A stretch of 64,000 bases of DNA from Clavaria fumosa (lineage: Eukaryota > Basidiomycota > Agaricomycetes > Agaricales > Clavariaceae). The notes under the pieces are model-generated. The model was not told the DNA's origin, did not search any database, and saw only the letters and a list, made by a program, of their open reading frames with translations. A program made the translations under genes and the position numbers. The stretch spans positions 1,178,001 to 1,242,000 of the forward strand of contig OX637800.1 in NCBI GenBank assembly GCA_951802425.1, written 5' to 3'. Position 1 is the stretch's first letter. Each line of letters opens with the position of its first letter. This document shows, piece by piece, positions 1-10,034 of this stretch.

Positions 1-830
1 ATCATGCATCCCACTCGCTGATGCCTGCCGCCCGCCCTGCTGCCGCTACCCGCCGCCTGCCCTGCTGCTGCCACCCGCCTCTGCCCTTCTGCTGCCACCT
101 GCCGCCCGCCGCCCGCCCTGCTGCTGCCACCCGCTGCCTGCCCTTCTGCTGCTACATCACCTACGTGCTGCCTGCCCTGCTGCCGCTACCTGCCGCCCGC
201 CCTGCTGCTGCCACCCGCCGCCTGCCCTGCTGCTGCCACCCACCGCCCGCCCTGCTGCTGCCACCCGCTGCCCACCCTGCTGCTGCCACCCACCTCTGCC
301 CTTCTGCTGCCACCTGCCGCCCGCCCTTCTGCCGCCACCCGCCACCCGCCACCCGCCACCCGCCACCCGCTCCCCACCCCGCTGCTCCTGCCCTGCCGTT
401 GCTGCCACCTCTGCCCAGCTGCTACCAATGGCCCCAGTCCCCACCATTGGTCTGTGACCACGGTTGGGGGCTTGGGCCATTGCTACAGGGAGGGAGGGCG
501 CACCTGGCAGGCAGCCTATCGTGGCCACCACGCTGCGCTGAAGGAGATGATTGAGGCGCAGTCGACTGCGTACTACTCGACAGCGCATCTGTGGGATGAC
601 AGGGTGATCAGGCCAACGGACATGCGGGATGTGGTGGGTCTGGCGCTCGTGCTGGCTGCTTCGCGTACAGGCGGCGGCGCTGGGGCTGGGGCTGGGGCTG
701 CCCCCGTCGCCCCGTCAGCCACGTCACACCCATTGCCCCTGTCGCCCCCGTTGCCGTTGTTGTTGTTGTTGCCCCTCCCGCCACCATTGTCGTTGGGCCA
801 CTGCTGAAGAGAGGGAGAGAGGGAGGTGAA
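1..830. repeat. outer left arm: GC-rich CTGCC/CCACC minisatellite
   Basis: Short tandem blocks built from CTGCCCTGCTGCTGCCACC-like units run to about 400, then a more unique stretch, then a CG-rich run to about 830. The same material is present in reverse complement at 13940-14812, including the block CTGCTGAAGAGAGGGAGAG (about 800-820 against 13970-13990). Several reading frames stay open here only because of the repeat composition. I see no gene. Confidence 0.75.
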
Positions 831-1139
831 AGAGAGAGGGGGGAGGGTGAAAGAAAGAGAAAAAAGAAAGAAGGAGGAACACGCACCAGCAGTTGTCGTC
901 ATTGCCGTTGTCACCTGCACCTCATTGAGACCCATAAGTCACAGCCACAGTATCTGTCCTACTGAGAGAAAAACTGTCCCTGCATCTTAGTCTGAATATA
1001 ATAAATTCTGAAAATAATTGGGAAGGATTGAGTCCACATGCTCAACAATCCTATGTTAAATTTACAGTGTAGAATGCTGTCTAAAAAGTGTGATGATGAT
1101 TGAATCAGTTTCTCACTTTACAGTTACATGTGTGACTAG

Positions 1140-1432
1140 TAGGGATGCCACAGTTTGGTTCTGAACTTTGGTTCGAACCTGAACTGGACTGGACCGGACT
1201 GAAAATGAGGTTCAGGTTCAGCCAAGTGGGTGGACTGAACCAAAATTTCGGTTCAGAAGCCCAAATTTGGGCGAACCATTACCTTATTTAGTAAAAGTCC
1301 GGTCCAACGAACCGGACTTGGACCAAACTCAGGTTTAAGGTTCGGAATTTGGCCTGAACCGGACCTAAAGTCCGGTTCTGGGTTCGAAAAATTCAGCCCT
1401 GAACCGGACTTAACTGGACTGTGGCATCCCTA
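1140..1432 (+). mobile_element. hAT-type MITE, copy a (293 bp)
   Basis: Terminal inverted repeats begin TAGGGATGCCAC and end GTGGCATCCCTA. A perfect 8-bp target duplication GTGACTAG flanks it at 1132-1139 and 1433-1440. The interior is many copies of a GGTTCGGACC-type motif on both strands. TAGGG termini with an 8-bp duplication are typical of hAT transposons. It has no ORF, so it is non-autonomous. Confidence 0.9.
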
Positions 1433-1656
1433 GTGACTAGGTGACTGCCTTGACCCGCCACACCATGCTCATGCCAGCAATGGTGTGTCATTATCCCCAT
1501 CCCCCTTCTCCCCTCACTAATCCACCATTTAGCAACTGACAACGACATTGACAACACCTGCAGCAGACAATGATGGCAATAATGGCCACAGCAGACAGTG
1601 ATGGCGACTACGACAGCAGTAGATGACAACAACTGCTGGTGCATGTTCCTCCCTCT

Positions 1657-1949
1657 TAGGGATGCCACGGTCCGGTTAAGTCCGGTTCAGGGCCAATTTT
1701 TTCGAACCCCGAACCGGACTTTAGGTCCGGTTCAGGCCAAATTCCGAACCTTGAACCTGAGTTCGGTCCAAGTCCGGTTCATTGGACCGGACTTTTACCA
1801 AATAAGGTAATGGTTCGCCCAAATTTGGGCTTCTGAACCTCAATTTTGGTTCGGTTCACCCACTTGGCTGAACCTGAACCTCATTTTCGGTTCGGTCCAG
1901 TCCAGTTCAGGTTCGAACCAAAGTTCAGAACCGAACCGTGGCATCCCTA
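1657..1949 (-). mobile_element. hAT-type MITE, copy b, inverted relative to copy a (293 bp)
   Basis: Same length and termini as the copy at 1140-1432 but in the opposite orientation. A perfect 8-bp duplication CTCCCTCT flanks it at 1649-1656 and 1950-1957. Different duplications at the two copies show two independent insertions, not one duplicated event. Confidence 0.9.
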
Positions 1950-2029
1950 CTCCCTCTTTCTTTTTTCTCTTTCTTTTACCCTCCCCCGTCTTTCTCCAGG
2001 CGATTCAAGTGTTTTAATGCATCACATAA

Positions 2030-3510
2030 GCTAACTACCATAAATAAGTGATGCATCAACAAGGGTAATTAGCTTCTGTGCCTTCGTGCTTGCCATGCCT
2101 TGCATCGTCATGCATTACCCGTCCCAGCCATCATGCATCACCCCCGTCCTGCCATCATGCGTCACCCCCATCCCGCCGTCATGCATCACCCCATCCTGGG
2201 CCCTCACCCTCACCCCTGCCATCGCGCATTGTCCCGCTGTCATGCATCACCCCGTCCCAGCCATCGCTGCCGATCCCGCCGTGTCATGCATCACCCCCTC
2301 GTTGTTGCTGTTCCCACATTGTCCGTCATGCATTACCCCGCCATTCGGTAACCCGCCGCGTCATGCGTCACCCCCATCCTGCCGTCATGCATCACCCCAT
2401 CCTGGGCCCTCACCCTCACCCCTGCCATCATGCATTGTCCCGCTGTCATGCATCACCCCGTCCCAGCCATCGCTGCCGATCCCGCTGTGTCATGCATCAC
2501 CCCCTCGTTGTCGCTGTTCCCACATTGTCCGTCATGCATTACCCCGCCATTCGGTAACCCGCCGCGTCACGCCACACCTTGCATCGTCATGCATCCCCTC
2601 AACACCACCTGCTCATCATCGTTATTCTGCACCCATCATGCATCACCCATCACTGCCGATCCCGCCGTGTCATGCATCACCCCCTCGTTGTCACTGTTCC
2701 CACGTTGTCCGTCATGCATTACCCCGCCATTCGGTAACCCGCTGCATCACGCCACACCTTGCATCGTCATGCATCCCCTCGACACCACCCTGCTCATTGT
2801 CGTTATTCTGCACCCATCATGCGTCACCCATCGCTGCTGATCCCGCCGTGTCATGCATCACCCCCTCATTGTCGCTGTTCCCACGTTGTCCGTCATGCAT
2901 TACCCCGCCATTCGGTAACCCGCTGCGTCACGCCACACCTTGCATCGTCCCTGCTCATCATCGTTATTCTGCACCCATCATGCATCACCCATCGCTGCCG
3001 ATCCCGCCGCGTCATGCATCACCCCCTCATTGTCGCTGTTCCATGCCCATCTTGCATCACCCCGCTCGTCATCGTCACCCCATCACCCCGCTCGTTGTTG
3101 CTATTCTGTGCCCATCATGCATGACCCATCACTGCCATTCCCTGCTGCTGTGCATCATGCATCACCCGTTGCCGCCATTCCCGCCACTGCAATCGCGCAT
3201 TGCTCGTCCCAGCCGTTGCCGCCATCGTCGCCATCATCGCCATTCGTGCATCACACATGTATCGCTCGTACCCACTATTATACATGCCTGCTTGTCGTTG
3301 TTCCTCTGCCGCCATCATGTATCATGTATCACCCACTCATTACTCTTTCCCCAGGTCTGGGGTCGCATCCACCCTTACAGTAATGCGTCCCGATGTAGCT
3401 CTTCCTGATGTAGCTCCTCCTGATGTAACACTACCTGAAATATACCAGTGTGATACTCTTCCCTGCGTGATACTCTTCCCCTCAATCATAATGTCACCTG
3501 TCTCATATAT
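2030..3510. repeat. inner left arm: about 180-bp higher-order repeat rich in ATGCAT
   Basis: Dozens of GTCATGCATCACCCC-like units are organised into a higher-order unit. The marker CCATTCGGTAACCCGC recurs at about 2343, 2547, 2728 and 2908, giving spacings near 204, 181 and 180 bp. The right arm carries the mirror order of spacings. The long open frames here are by-products of repeats lacking stops and are not genes. Confidence 0.9.
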
Positions 3511-3526
3511 TCATTCATGTCATTAA

Positions 3527-6500
3527 CTACAGTAGAAAAGATGCTGCAAGCGAGAGTTCTTCAATCGAATGAGAATCCAAATCCACAACAACATTTGCAT
3601 CCCGGCAAACCTGCGAAACGACAAGAGCAGGAACATTATGCCAGAGCGTTTTGAAGTTGTCGTGGAGGTCTCTCTGAATGCGCGCCTGACGGAGACCATA
3701 TGCCCGTATACCCTCAACCCTATAATCGAGTAGCAGACGGCTACCGACCAGCTCACTGGTGGTCTGCTGCGCGGCATCCATATCGTGTTGGAAGAACACT
3801 GCACGTGCTTCCCAGAACTCAACCTTCCACCGCAAGAAATGTAAAACCCGTCTCATCTCCTCAAGAAGGAGTCGGACTTCTTCCTTCCAGCGGAACGCTC
3901 GGGCCCTTGCTTTGCACCATTCAACACGTAGGGCTTGAACTCTGTTAGCAGCAATGGCAAGCGTAGGGGATCAAGACTTACAGTCATGGAGATTGTCCTC
4001 TTCACTCAACAAGTCCCCACCACCATGTCTCCAAATCCATGAGAGCGATCTTCGGCCCTCGGACTCACCATCCTCTCCCACAGTCATGCTGCGAACATCC
4101 TCATCTCGTAATTCCAGCAACGAAGCCTTCCAAGCATCCCCCTGATTCAGTTGTGTGGTGAGTGATAACAATGCATCATACGCTGCACGATATTGGGCAA
4201 CGCTAGCATCGATGTGTCGCTGGGCCCGGGAAATGGTCGCATTAGCCCGTGTATTGGCTTGCTGTCCCGAGGCAAATCGGTCCTTGTATTTGTACAAGTA
4301 GGAGCGTAGTTGTAAGTTACGTCAAAGGTCGTGGAGAGCATCATTTGCTTGTGCATGGCGAAGTTTCCATTCGTATAAATAAAGACAAGGACTGCACGGA
4401 ATCTTGCCAGAGATTGCTGATGGGAGCCATAGAGATGTATTTTGTGGTTGATCTTCGCCGAGACAATTGGAATCAATTTGCAGCATTGACAGGCCAGGAA
4501 TGTAGAGCTTCTGGATTGTACACCAGTTGTCGATCTTGCGCTGAAGTGTGTTTTTACGTTCTTGGATCTTTGTAAGCTGCGTATCAGTGGCGTGTTGACC
4601 CAGTGCCGATAGATCACTCCGTAAACGCCGTCTGGAGCAGCAACGAGGAGTGAAGCGATGGGTCATGCATGATGGGTGCAGCGAGCGGGGTGACGATGAC
4701 GAGCAGGGTGATGACGACGAGCAGGGTGATGCATAATGGGCGCAGAATGGCGAGGTGACAACGATGAGCGGGGTTATGCATGATGGGCGTGGAACAGCGA
4801 TGATGAGTGGGGTGATGGGGTGACGATGATGAGCGGGGTGATGCAAGATGGGCGTGGAATGGCGACGATGACCAGGGTGACGATGATGCATGACGCGGTG
4901 GGATCGGAGCATCAGGAATGGCGGCAAGTGGATAAAGCATGGCGGGACACGGCAGGTTACCAAATGGCGGGGTAATGCATGACGGACAATGTGGGAACAG
5001 CGACAACAAGGGGGTGATATGACGCGGCGGGATCGGCAGCGATGGGTGATGCATGACGGGTGCAGAATAACGACAATGGGGTGATGGGGTGACGATGACA
5101 AGCAGGTTGACGACGATGAGCAGGGTGATGGATGACGGGGTGATGACGGCGAGTGGGGTGATGCATGGGGTGCAGAATAGCGAGGACGAGCAGGGTGATG
5201 CATGATGGGCGAAGAATAGCAATGGTGAGTTGGGTGATGCATGGTGGGCACGGAATAAATAAATACATACTGTTGATCCTCTAACTCTAATCCTACTGAG
5301 ATAAGAACACTGGGAGAAATTGTCTCATTGAGTGCGGATATGTGACCTTGCTGGATCTCCAAGGCCTCCTGTTGCAGTAGATTAAGCTTTACAGACGCCA
5401 ATCCCACAGCTGCAAGCCGAGAATCAATTAAACCCCTCATCAAAACGGATAGACTTACTTGGGCCTCGAAACTCGAAGGGATTCGGATTCGACCTGTCCC
5501 GTTCCCATGCCTCAACGGAGTCCTTCCATTTTGTCACTGAGTCTGAGAGCGACTCTGTCAGCTCCTGAAGAGCATGCATGTGTTCATTCCGTTCAGGCAC
5601 GGCCGCCTGAATTCTGCGGAGTAATAAAACACCTGTGGATACGTTCAAATACTGCGAGGGCAGGAAAACATGTAGATGTACCTAAGCCACAAATCTTCTT
5701 CCAGTTCATGTCGCCGAAGTGATCATCCAATGTATCCCGTCGGGAACCCGGACCCATTTCCTTAGTGCTCGAACTCAGAGAATTGGTGTTCGACCACCCG
5801 CGTTCTGGAGCTTCACCATCGGTCCGGCCGACGAGGGGAGTAAGATTAAAAGAGTACAAAGAGTGACAAGCCAAGCGGTGAGCAGGAAGATGGAATTTGG
5901 GGACAAGAAATTTGATTTCAACTGAACTGCGGTCGATGTGATAATCAAGAGGGAATTTGAGCATGCGGTTCCAGAATTTCTGGCTCCATTGACAAGCAAT
6001 GTCATATGAGACCGTGATCTTCGTAAACTCAGTATTGTTTCCATGTAGGCTGCTGAAGAAGATGTAATCCATGTTGATATATCTGGTGAACAATTGAGAG
6101 GCGTCATGGGATTCTACGACAAGGAGGACTTACCGTTCACCTTTCTGAAGATCACCCACTCCATTCGGGCGCTTCATGTCATGCCGGATACAATCAACAG
6201 TTCCCGCACCAGTACTATCCAGAAAACGTGTGTCCTTGGAATTTGCCCTTGCCATTGCATCGTAATTCGAACAGGTGGTTCGTTCCTGCGGTTGGTTTCC
6301 ATGCTCCTCCAGAAAAGCCTTGTATTTCTTTTCCTCGACGAAATATGACCATCCTTTGCTCAACGATGGGTCCACCTTCTCGCTGGACACCTTTTTGCGC
6401 TTCAACTTGAAGTTGGCATCAAGGCCGACAAACAATGAGTAGAGCCAGCGCTGGCATTCCGGGGCATTCTTCCATCCTTCTGGGAGATTCTTCCCGGGCT

Positions 6501-7645
6501 GAGGACAGGCGGGGCAGAGCACTGCACACTCGCCTTCAGCAGTCGCACTAACTCCAGCATGATCGTGACCACGACCTGCTCGCTTGAGCATTTTGAGATG
6601 ACGCCACTCCCGGACCATTCGAAGGAAAGGTCTGTATAGGTCCTGAAAATGATGTAGGAACCGCAATATGCTATTCAGAGTGACACTTACCAAAGGCGGT
6701 AAGCCAACATTATTTGTTAGCCGGGCTAAAGTGCTGTAAAATTCAAAAGCAGAGACTTTGGACTCGAAGGAAAGGATCTGGAATTGATGGAGAACTTGGA
6801 AGGTGGCGGCAGATCTCGGGGATTTCGTCGTGGAAGGGAAGAGGCGACTCCGGAGTAGCTGTGCTATAATTCCCGGTGCAGTTTCGCATGCGCAGAAATC
6901 CAAGGCAACTACATGTACACCATTTGAATGGATGACATCGAATTCATTGCCTATTGCGGGTTGAGGGTTGAGGCAATGCGTGCTCGTTCCGTGGCCAAGT
7001 TGTATTCGAAGACCAAGATTCTTGAGAGTCGCATGTTCGAAAAAGAAGCCATTCCATTTCTAGTGGTGATGCATCCTCAGACAACTGACCAGATTCAACC
7101 AGATCAATAAACTCACGGTGATGAGATGGAATGGACAGCGCTTGTGATTCAACACAAGACAAGGTGCACAAAATAACTCATTGCTGAAGCAGTCGGTGCA
7201 ACGATAGTCTGCTTTGCGAATACGGCACTGGATACAAACTTCCTGTGACATTGCGCCAGCACGGCCTTCTAACATGATAATTTCTGCAAGATACTTGTCA
7301 CGCTCGCTTATCCATGATGCAAGCAATTCATCCTAGCTTTGCTTCAGCCATTAGAAATTCATCGATTGGATGTGCACTCACTGAATAAGTTTGATGTCGA
7401 CCGGCATGGGACAGAGAAGGAAGGTCATCATCAAGAATACCAAGGCCAAATTCCGAGTCGTCAACGTTGCCAATTGAGAGTTGAAGAGAACTGTCGTCGG
7501 ACGGAGTAATGAGATTGTTCAGCTTAACAAAACTGTTGCGAACAGATATTCTGCCAGAATTTGATGTGAATGCCGTGTGACGAACTCGACTGGAGTTCGC
7601 AGTACAGGGGACATGATAGAACTTGACTCGTTTCCTACGGTTCAT
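3527..7645 (-). pseudogene. KDZ transposase with CxC2-type cysteine cluster, nine exons, one in-frame TGA
   Basis: Exons I assign: 7645-7382, 7332-7117, 7059-6691, 6642-6134, 6082-5682, 5632-5459, 5409-5271, 4631-3982 and 3939-3527. They total 3135 nt (1044 aa) and the phase stays consistent across all eight introns. The N-terminus carries a cysteine cluster (CIQCRIRKADYRCTDC, then CAPC..NH..CPFH). The core has FLRMVREWRHLKMLKRAGRG, CPACPQPGKNLP, NMDYIFFSSL, YDIACQW and VGRTDGEAPERGW, all diagnostic of KDZ transposases (RNase H fold). Asp in NMDY and YDIA and a Glu in DGEAPE are plausible catalytic residues (inference). Codon 794 (4324-4322) is TGA where Arg is expected, truncating the C-terminal helical region but leaving the core. 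The first intron could alternatively be partly coding. All other introns are 40-57 nt; the seventh is 639 nt and filled with arm repeat. Confidence 0.88.
4632..5270. repeat. arm satellite confined to an intron of the transposase gene
   Basis: The 639-bp intron has a GTATGT donor at 5270 and a CAG acceptor at 4634-4632. Nearly its whole length is the same TGATGCATGA-type satellite as the arms, in the orientation of the right arm. It includes one copy of the higher-order marker (GTTACCAAATGGCGGGG, about 4955). Flanking exons join in frame (...EDQQ to RRLRSDL...). Confidence 0.85.
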
Positions 7646-7722
7646 TGGCAAGGGTGGAAGGCAGTCAAGACACGTGAAACTAGTCAAAGTGGCAAACAAC
7701 CATGAACTGCGCTACGTCTACG

Positions 7723-8403
7723 CTAGAGCTTCGGTATCTCGAGACTACGTGCTTGGATAGATGCTACATAGTCCTGGCATCTACAAGTGGTGCTCAGTAG
7801 ATAGAGTTCATCCTGAAGGTGCTTGACTGTGCGGGCTATCCACTGCAAATGAATGAAATCCATTCCAGCATCGTATTCGACATCAGCCTGCCCAACCTTC
7901 TTCCATAGCTCATTCCATCTCCTCAACGCAGATCTCATTTCCTAATTTATATCCTGTTGTAGATGGGATAAATTCCCATGCATGAAACGAGTGATGCGGA
8001 AATCTTGAGAGTCCTGCTCGAGTCGCAAATAACAGGCGTGCAGTACGTCTTCAGAGAGATTCTCCTGGGATGACAGCTTGAGCAAAACATCGCAGTCGAA
8101 GGGAGTCGATACAACGAGCTTTGGGTTGTGGAAGACGGCGCAAATCATTGGGGAGATAGGAACCGGCTCCCGGGCAAGATTGGTGATGGCTGGCGATGTG
8201 AAAGGAAATACAGCTGAGCCACGGCGACCATTTTTCCGCTTGTATGCAGCATGATTTTGAGCGGACCGTGTAGCTTTGCCGCTGGGGATTATCAGTTGCA
8301 ATATAAGGAAAATCAGATTTGCTCACCGTTCTGACTGTGCATAGCGTGCTCTGCTAGCTTGCCTGGCAGCATGGCGCTGAGCATCGTCTTGGTATTTGCG
8401 CAT
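7723..8403 (-). CDS. small basic protein of the KDZ element, unknown function
   Basis: Exon 1 (8403-8327) encodes a Lys/Arg/Ala-rich start (MRKYQDDAQRHAARQ). A 45-nt intron follows, and exon 2 starts at 8281. The frame meets TAG at 7944-7942 after 138 codons, then stays open to 7723 for another 70 or so. The stop may therefore be a nonsense change in a protein of about 210 aa; I could not find a phase-correct intron that removes it. The N-terminal basic stretch suggests nucleic-acid binding (inference). No known domain recognised. It lies just upstream of the transposase on the same strand, so it might even be an upstream part of that transcript. Confidence 0.5.
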
Positions 8404-8898
8404 GTCGAAAGATGGTCGGAGTCTGTGATTACAGCCTCAGAACATTACATTGCTGACCACCTTCCAGTATATCATATTCTACATAGACAAATGACATGAA
8501 AATGGTGAGCATATCAGACTTGACTCCTCTATATTTTTTTCAGAATTTCTGAGCTTTACCCTGAGCTGCCCGGACTCGTATTCTGTCAGTAGGACCGATG
8601 TTGTGGCTGTGCTTGGTGTCCAGCCGCCGCAGCCTTACCTGCAAATACCATTGCTCATGGGTCAATTGCAACATACTGCAGTCAGGTAACATCAGCATTT
8701 TAGAGGCAACAATTATTTAGAGAGACAACAATTATTTCGCAATTTTTTGGGTCTCATTGTTGGCTGTTACCACTTATTTTCTGTCCTAGGTACTTTTACC
8801 GACTTGGTGTTACAGCCACCGAGTCACTCACTTCTCAATTTCACTCACTTCTCAGTTTCAGGAGGCCGTGCAGATTGTGTATTCAGGTTAAACAAAAA
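8404..8898. other. intergenic stretch, no gene seen
   Basis: About 500 bp between the small basic-protein ORF and the hybrid-binding-domain gene. I see only a local duplication of ACAACAATTATTT near 8704-8735 and AT-rich sequence. It would hold the promoter of the minus-strand genes to its left. Confidence 0.5.
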
Positions 8899-9402
8899 TC
8901 ACAGCACACTAATCACTACTCCACCACTTTCTTCAGCAGCTGCGAAAGCCGCCTCAGCTGCTGCTTTGCTTGGGTGACGCTGGAAGCAAGCACCGCTCAC
9001 GCCGCTGACAAGGGGTGAGACGAGATGCCTTGGGGGCAACATTTAGATCGTGCTTAGATCATGCTTACAAGTTGGAATACGACGTACCAGCCTTGAAATA
9101 CACCAACCTGACGACCTTTTGAGACAACATACCATCTCTCAGAGGCCTTGGCCATTGAGACACTCGTTTCTTTGGGGAAAATCTTGCATGTACAAGATGC
9201 GCAATGTTTTACTCTGGGTTCTTGGAGCGTCTGGGCGGTTTCCAGAGTCTTTTTGCTGTCATCGATAGCGAGTTCAAGGTCTGGAAATGGAAGGAAATAA
9301 TAAGGAGATAGTGGGACAGAGGTAATGATACTTACTTGCCACTCGGGACAGTAACGCTTGCACGGCATCGACCGTAGAGGCAGAGGATTGCATCATCTGC
9401 AT
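8899..9402 (-). CDS. RNase H1/viroplasmin-type hybrid-binding domain protein of the KDZ element (three exons)
   Basis: Exons at 9402-9336, 9280-9088 and 9028-8899 join to 390 nt (129 aa) with correct phase and GT-AG borders (GTAAGT and GTACGT donors). After a short helical start the protein has a small Cys motif (CASCTCK) and then YVVSKGRQVGVFQGW, followed across the last splice by VSGVSGACFQRHPS and an Ala/Glu-rich helix. This is the layout of the N-terminal hybrid-binding domain of RNase H1, also called the viroplasmin-like fold, which binds RNA-DNA hybrids or dsRNA. The RNase H catalytic domain is absent. Three ATGs in frame lie within the first four codons; the first is used here. Its position inside the transposon suggests a companion role, which is inference. 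Confidence 0.75.
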
Positions 9403-10034
9403 TTACAGTGCAATTGTGGTTAGAGGGGGGTGGATGAAGTAAAGGTTCTCTTGGACGCGCCATGAAAGTAAAGACATAATAGGTTGGAAGCTAAAACGTC
9501 AAAGAATTCCGAAAATGGTCAAATGGAAGAAACAGTGGCGGCAAGCGAAGGACAAACCGAAGGAATACTGGCCTCGTGACACTGAAGTAGCATAATTCTC
9601 ATCTTCATCTTGGCTCATTTCGGGTACAGCGTATTTCGAAATTGAGCTGCGCTGACGATGGTAGTGATGGACCGTGGTGCAAATCACTAATTGACCACAG
9701 GAAGCTAAAATGTTGAAGAGTCCGAAAAAGGTCAGATGGAAGATAAAGTGGCGGCAAGCTCGTTTTGGGTACGGCGTATTCGAAATTGAGCTGCGCCGAC
9801 GACGGTAGTGATGCATGATGACGGCGAATCATGACAGTGAATCGGCAACGCAGAATTGAGGCGATCTGGCGGTTCCCAACGGGTCTGTAATGCATCATTT
9901 ACCGAGGGACCGCGGTGCAAATTGTTTATTGTGGAGGATCGCCGTTGAGCATCGTTGAGGGTTATATACATAGAGCATCGGCCTAAAACTCACCATGTCA
10001 AATACGGGTTCAACTGTTGACCGTGTCATTGGCA
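9403..10034. promoter_or_regulatory. divergent intergenic region with two tandem repeats of about 210 bp
   Basis: This region separates the minus-strand genes from the plus-strand companion gene and should carry both promoters. Units starting at about 9487 and 9700 share GGAAGCTAAAA..., GTGGCGGCAAGC and a nearby TTCGAAATTGAGCTGCG block with GGTAGTGATG. The second unit carries a single ATGCATGATG like the arm satellite. Small open frames here come from the repeats and look non-coding. Confidence 0.5.

Larger units (their letters stand above)
838..1990. repeat. inverted-repeat-bounded insertion in the left arm (not in right arm)
   Basis: A purine-rich block at about 838-910 reappears as its reverse complement in two pieces, 1950-1990 and 1618-1656. 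The pieces become continuous when the second MITE (1657-1949) is removed. The shared part runs from GGGGGAGGGT through CACCAGCAGTTGT, about 75 bp. The right arm of the transposon has no counterpart to this segment, so it was added to the left arm. The spacers 911-1131 and 1441-1617 show no coding potential. Confidence 0.6.

Noticed and set aside
1..560. Cys/Pro/Ala-rich open frames
   Set aside because: GC-rich minisatellite lacking stops in several frames.
2086..3408. 440-codon open frame on the plus strand, rich in His/Pro/Ser/Cys
   Set aside because: It lies wholly in the arm satellite. Overlapping frames are open too, and the mirror arm gives similar frames on the other strand, so this is repeat composition and not a gene.
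2030..3510. CRISPR-like regular repeats
   Set aside because: The unit is a satellite with variable short subunits and no unique spacers, in a eukaryotic transposon with spliced genes.
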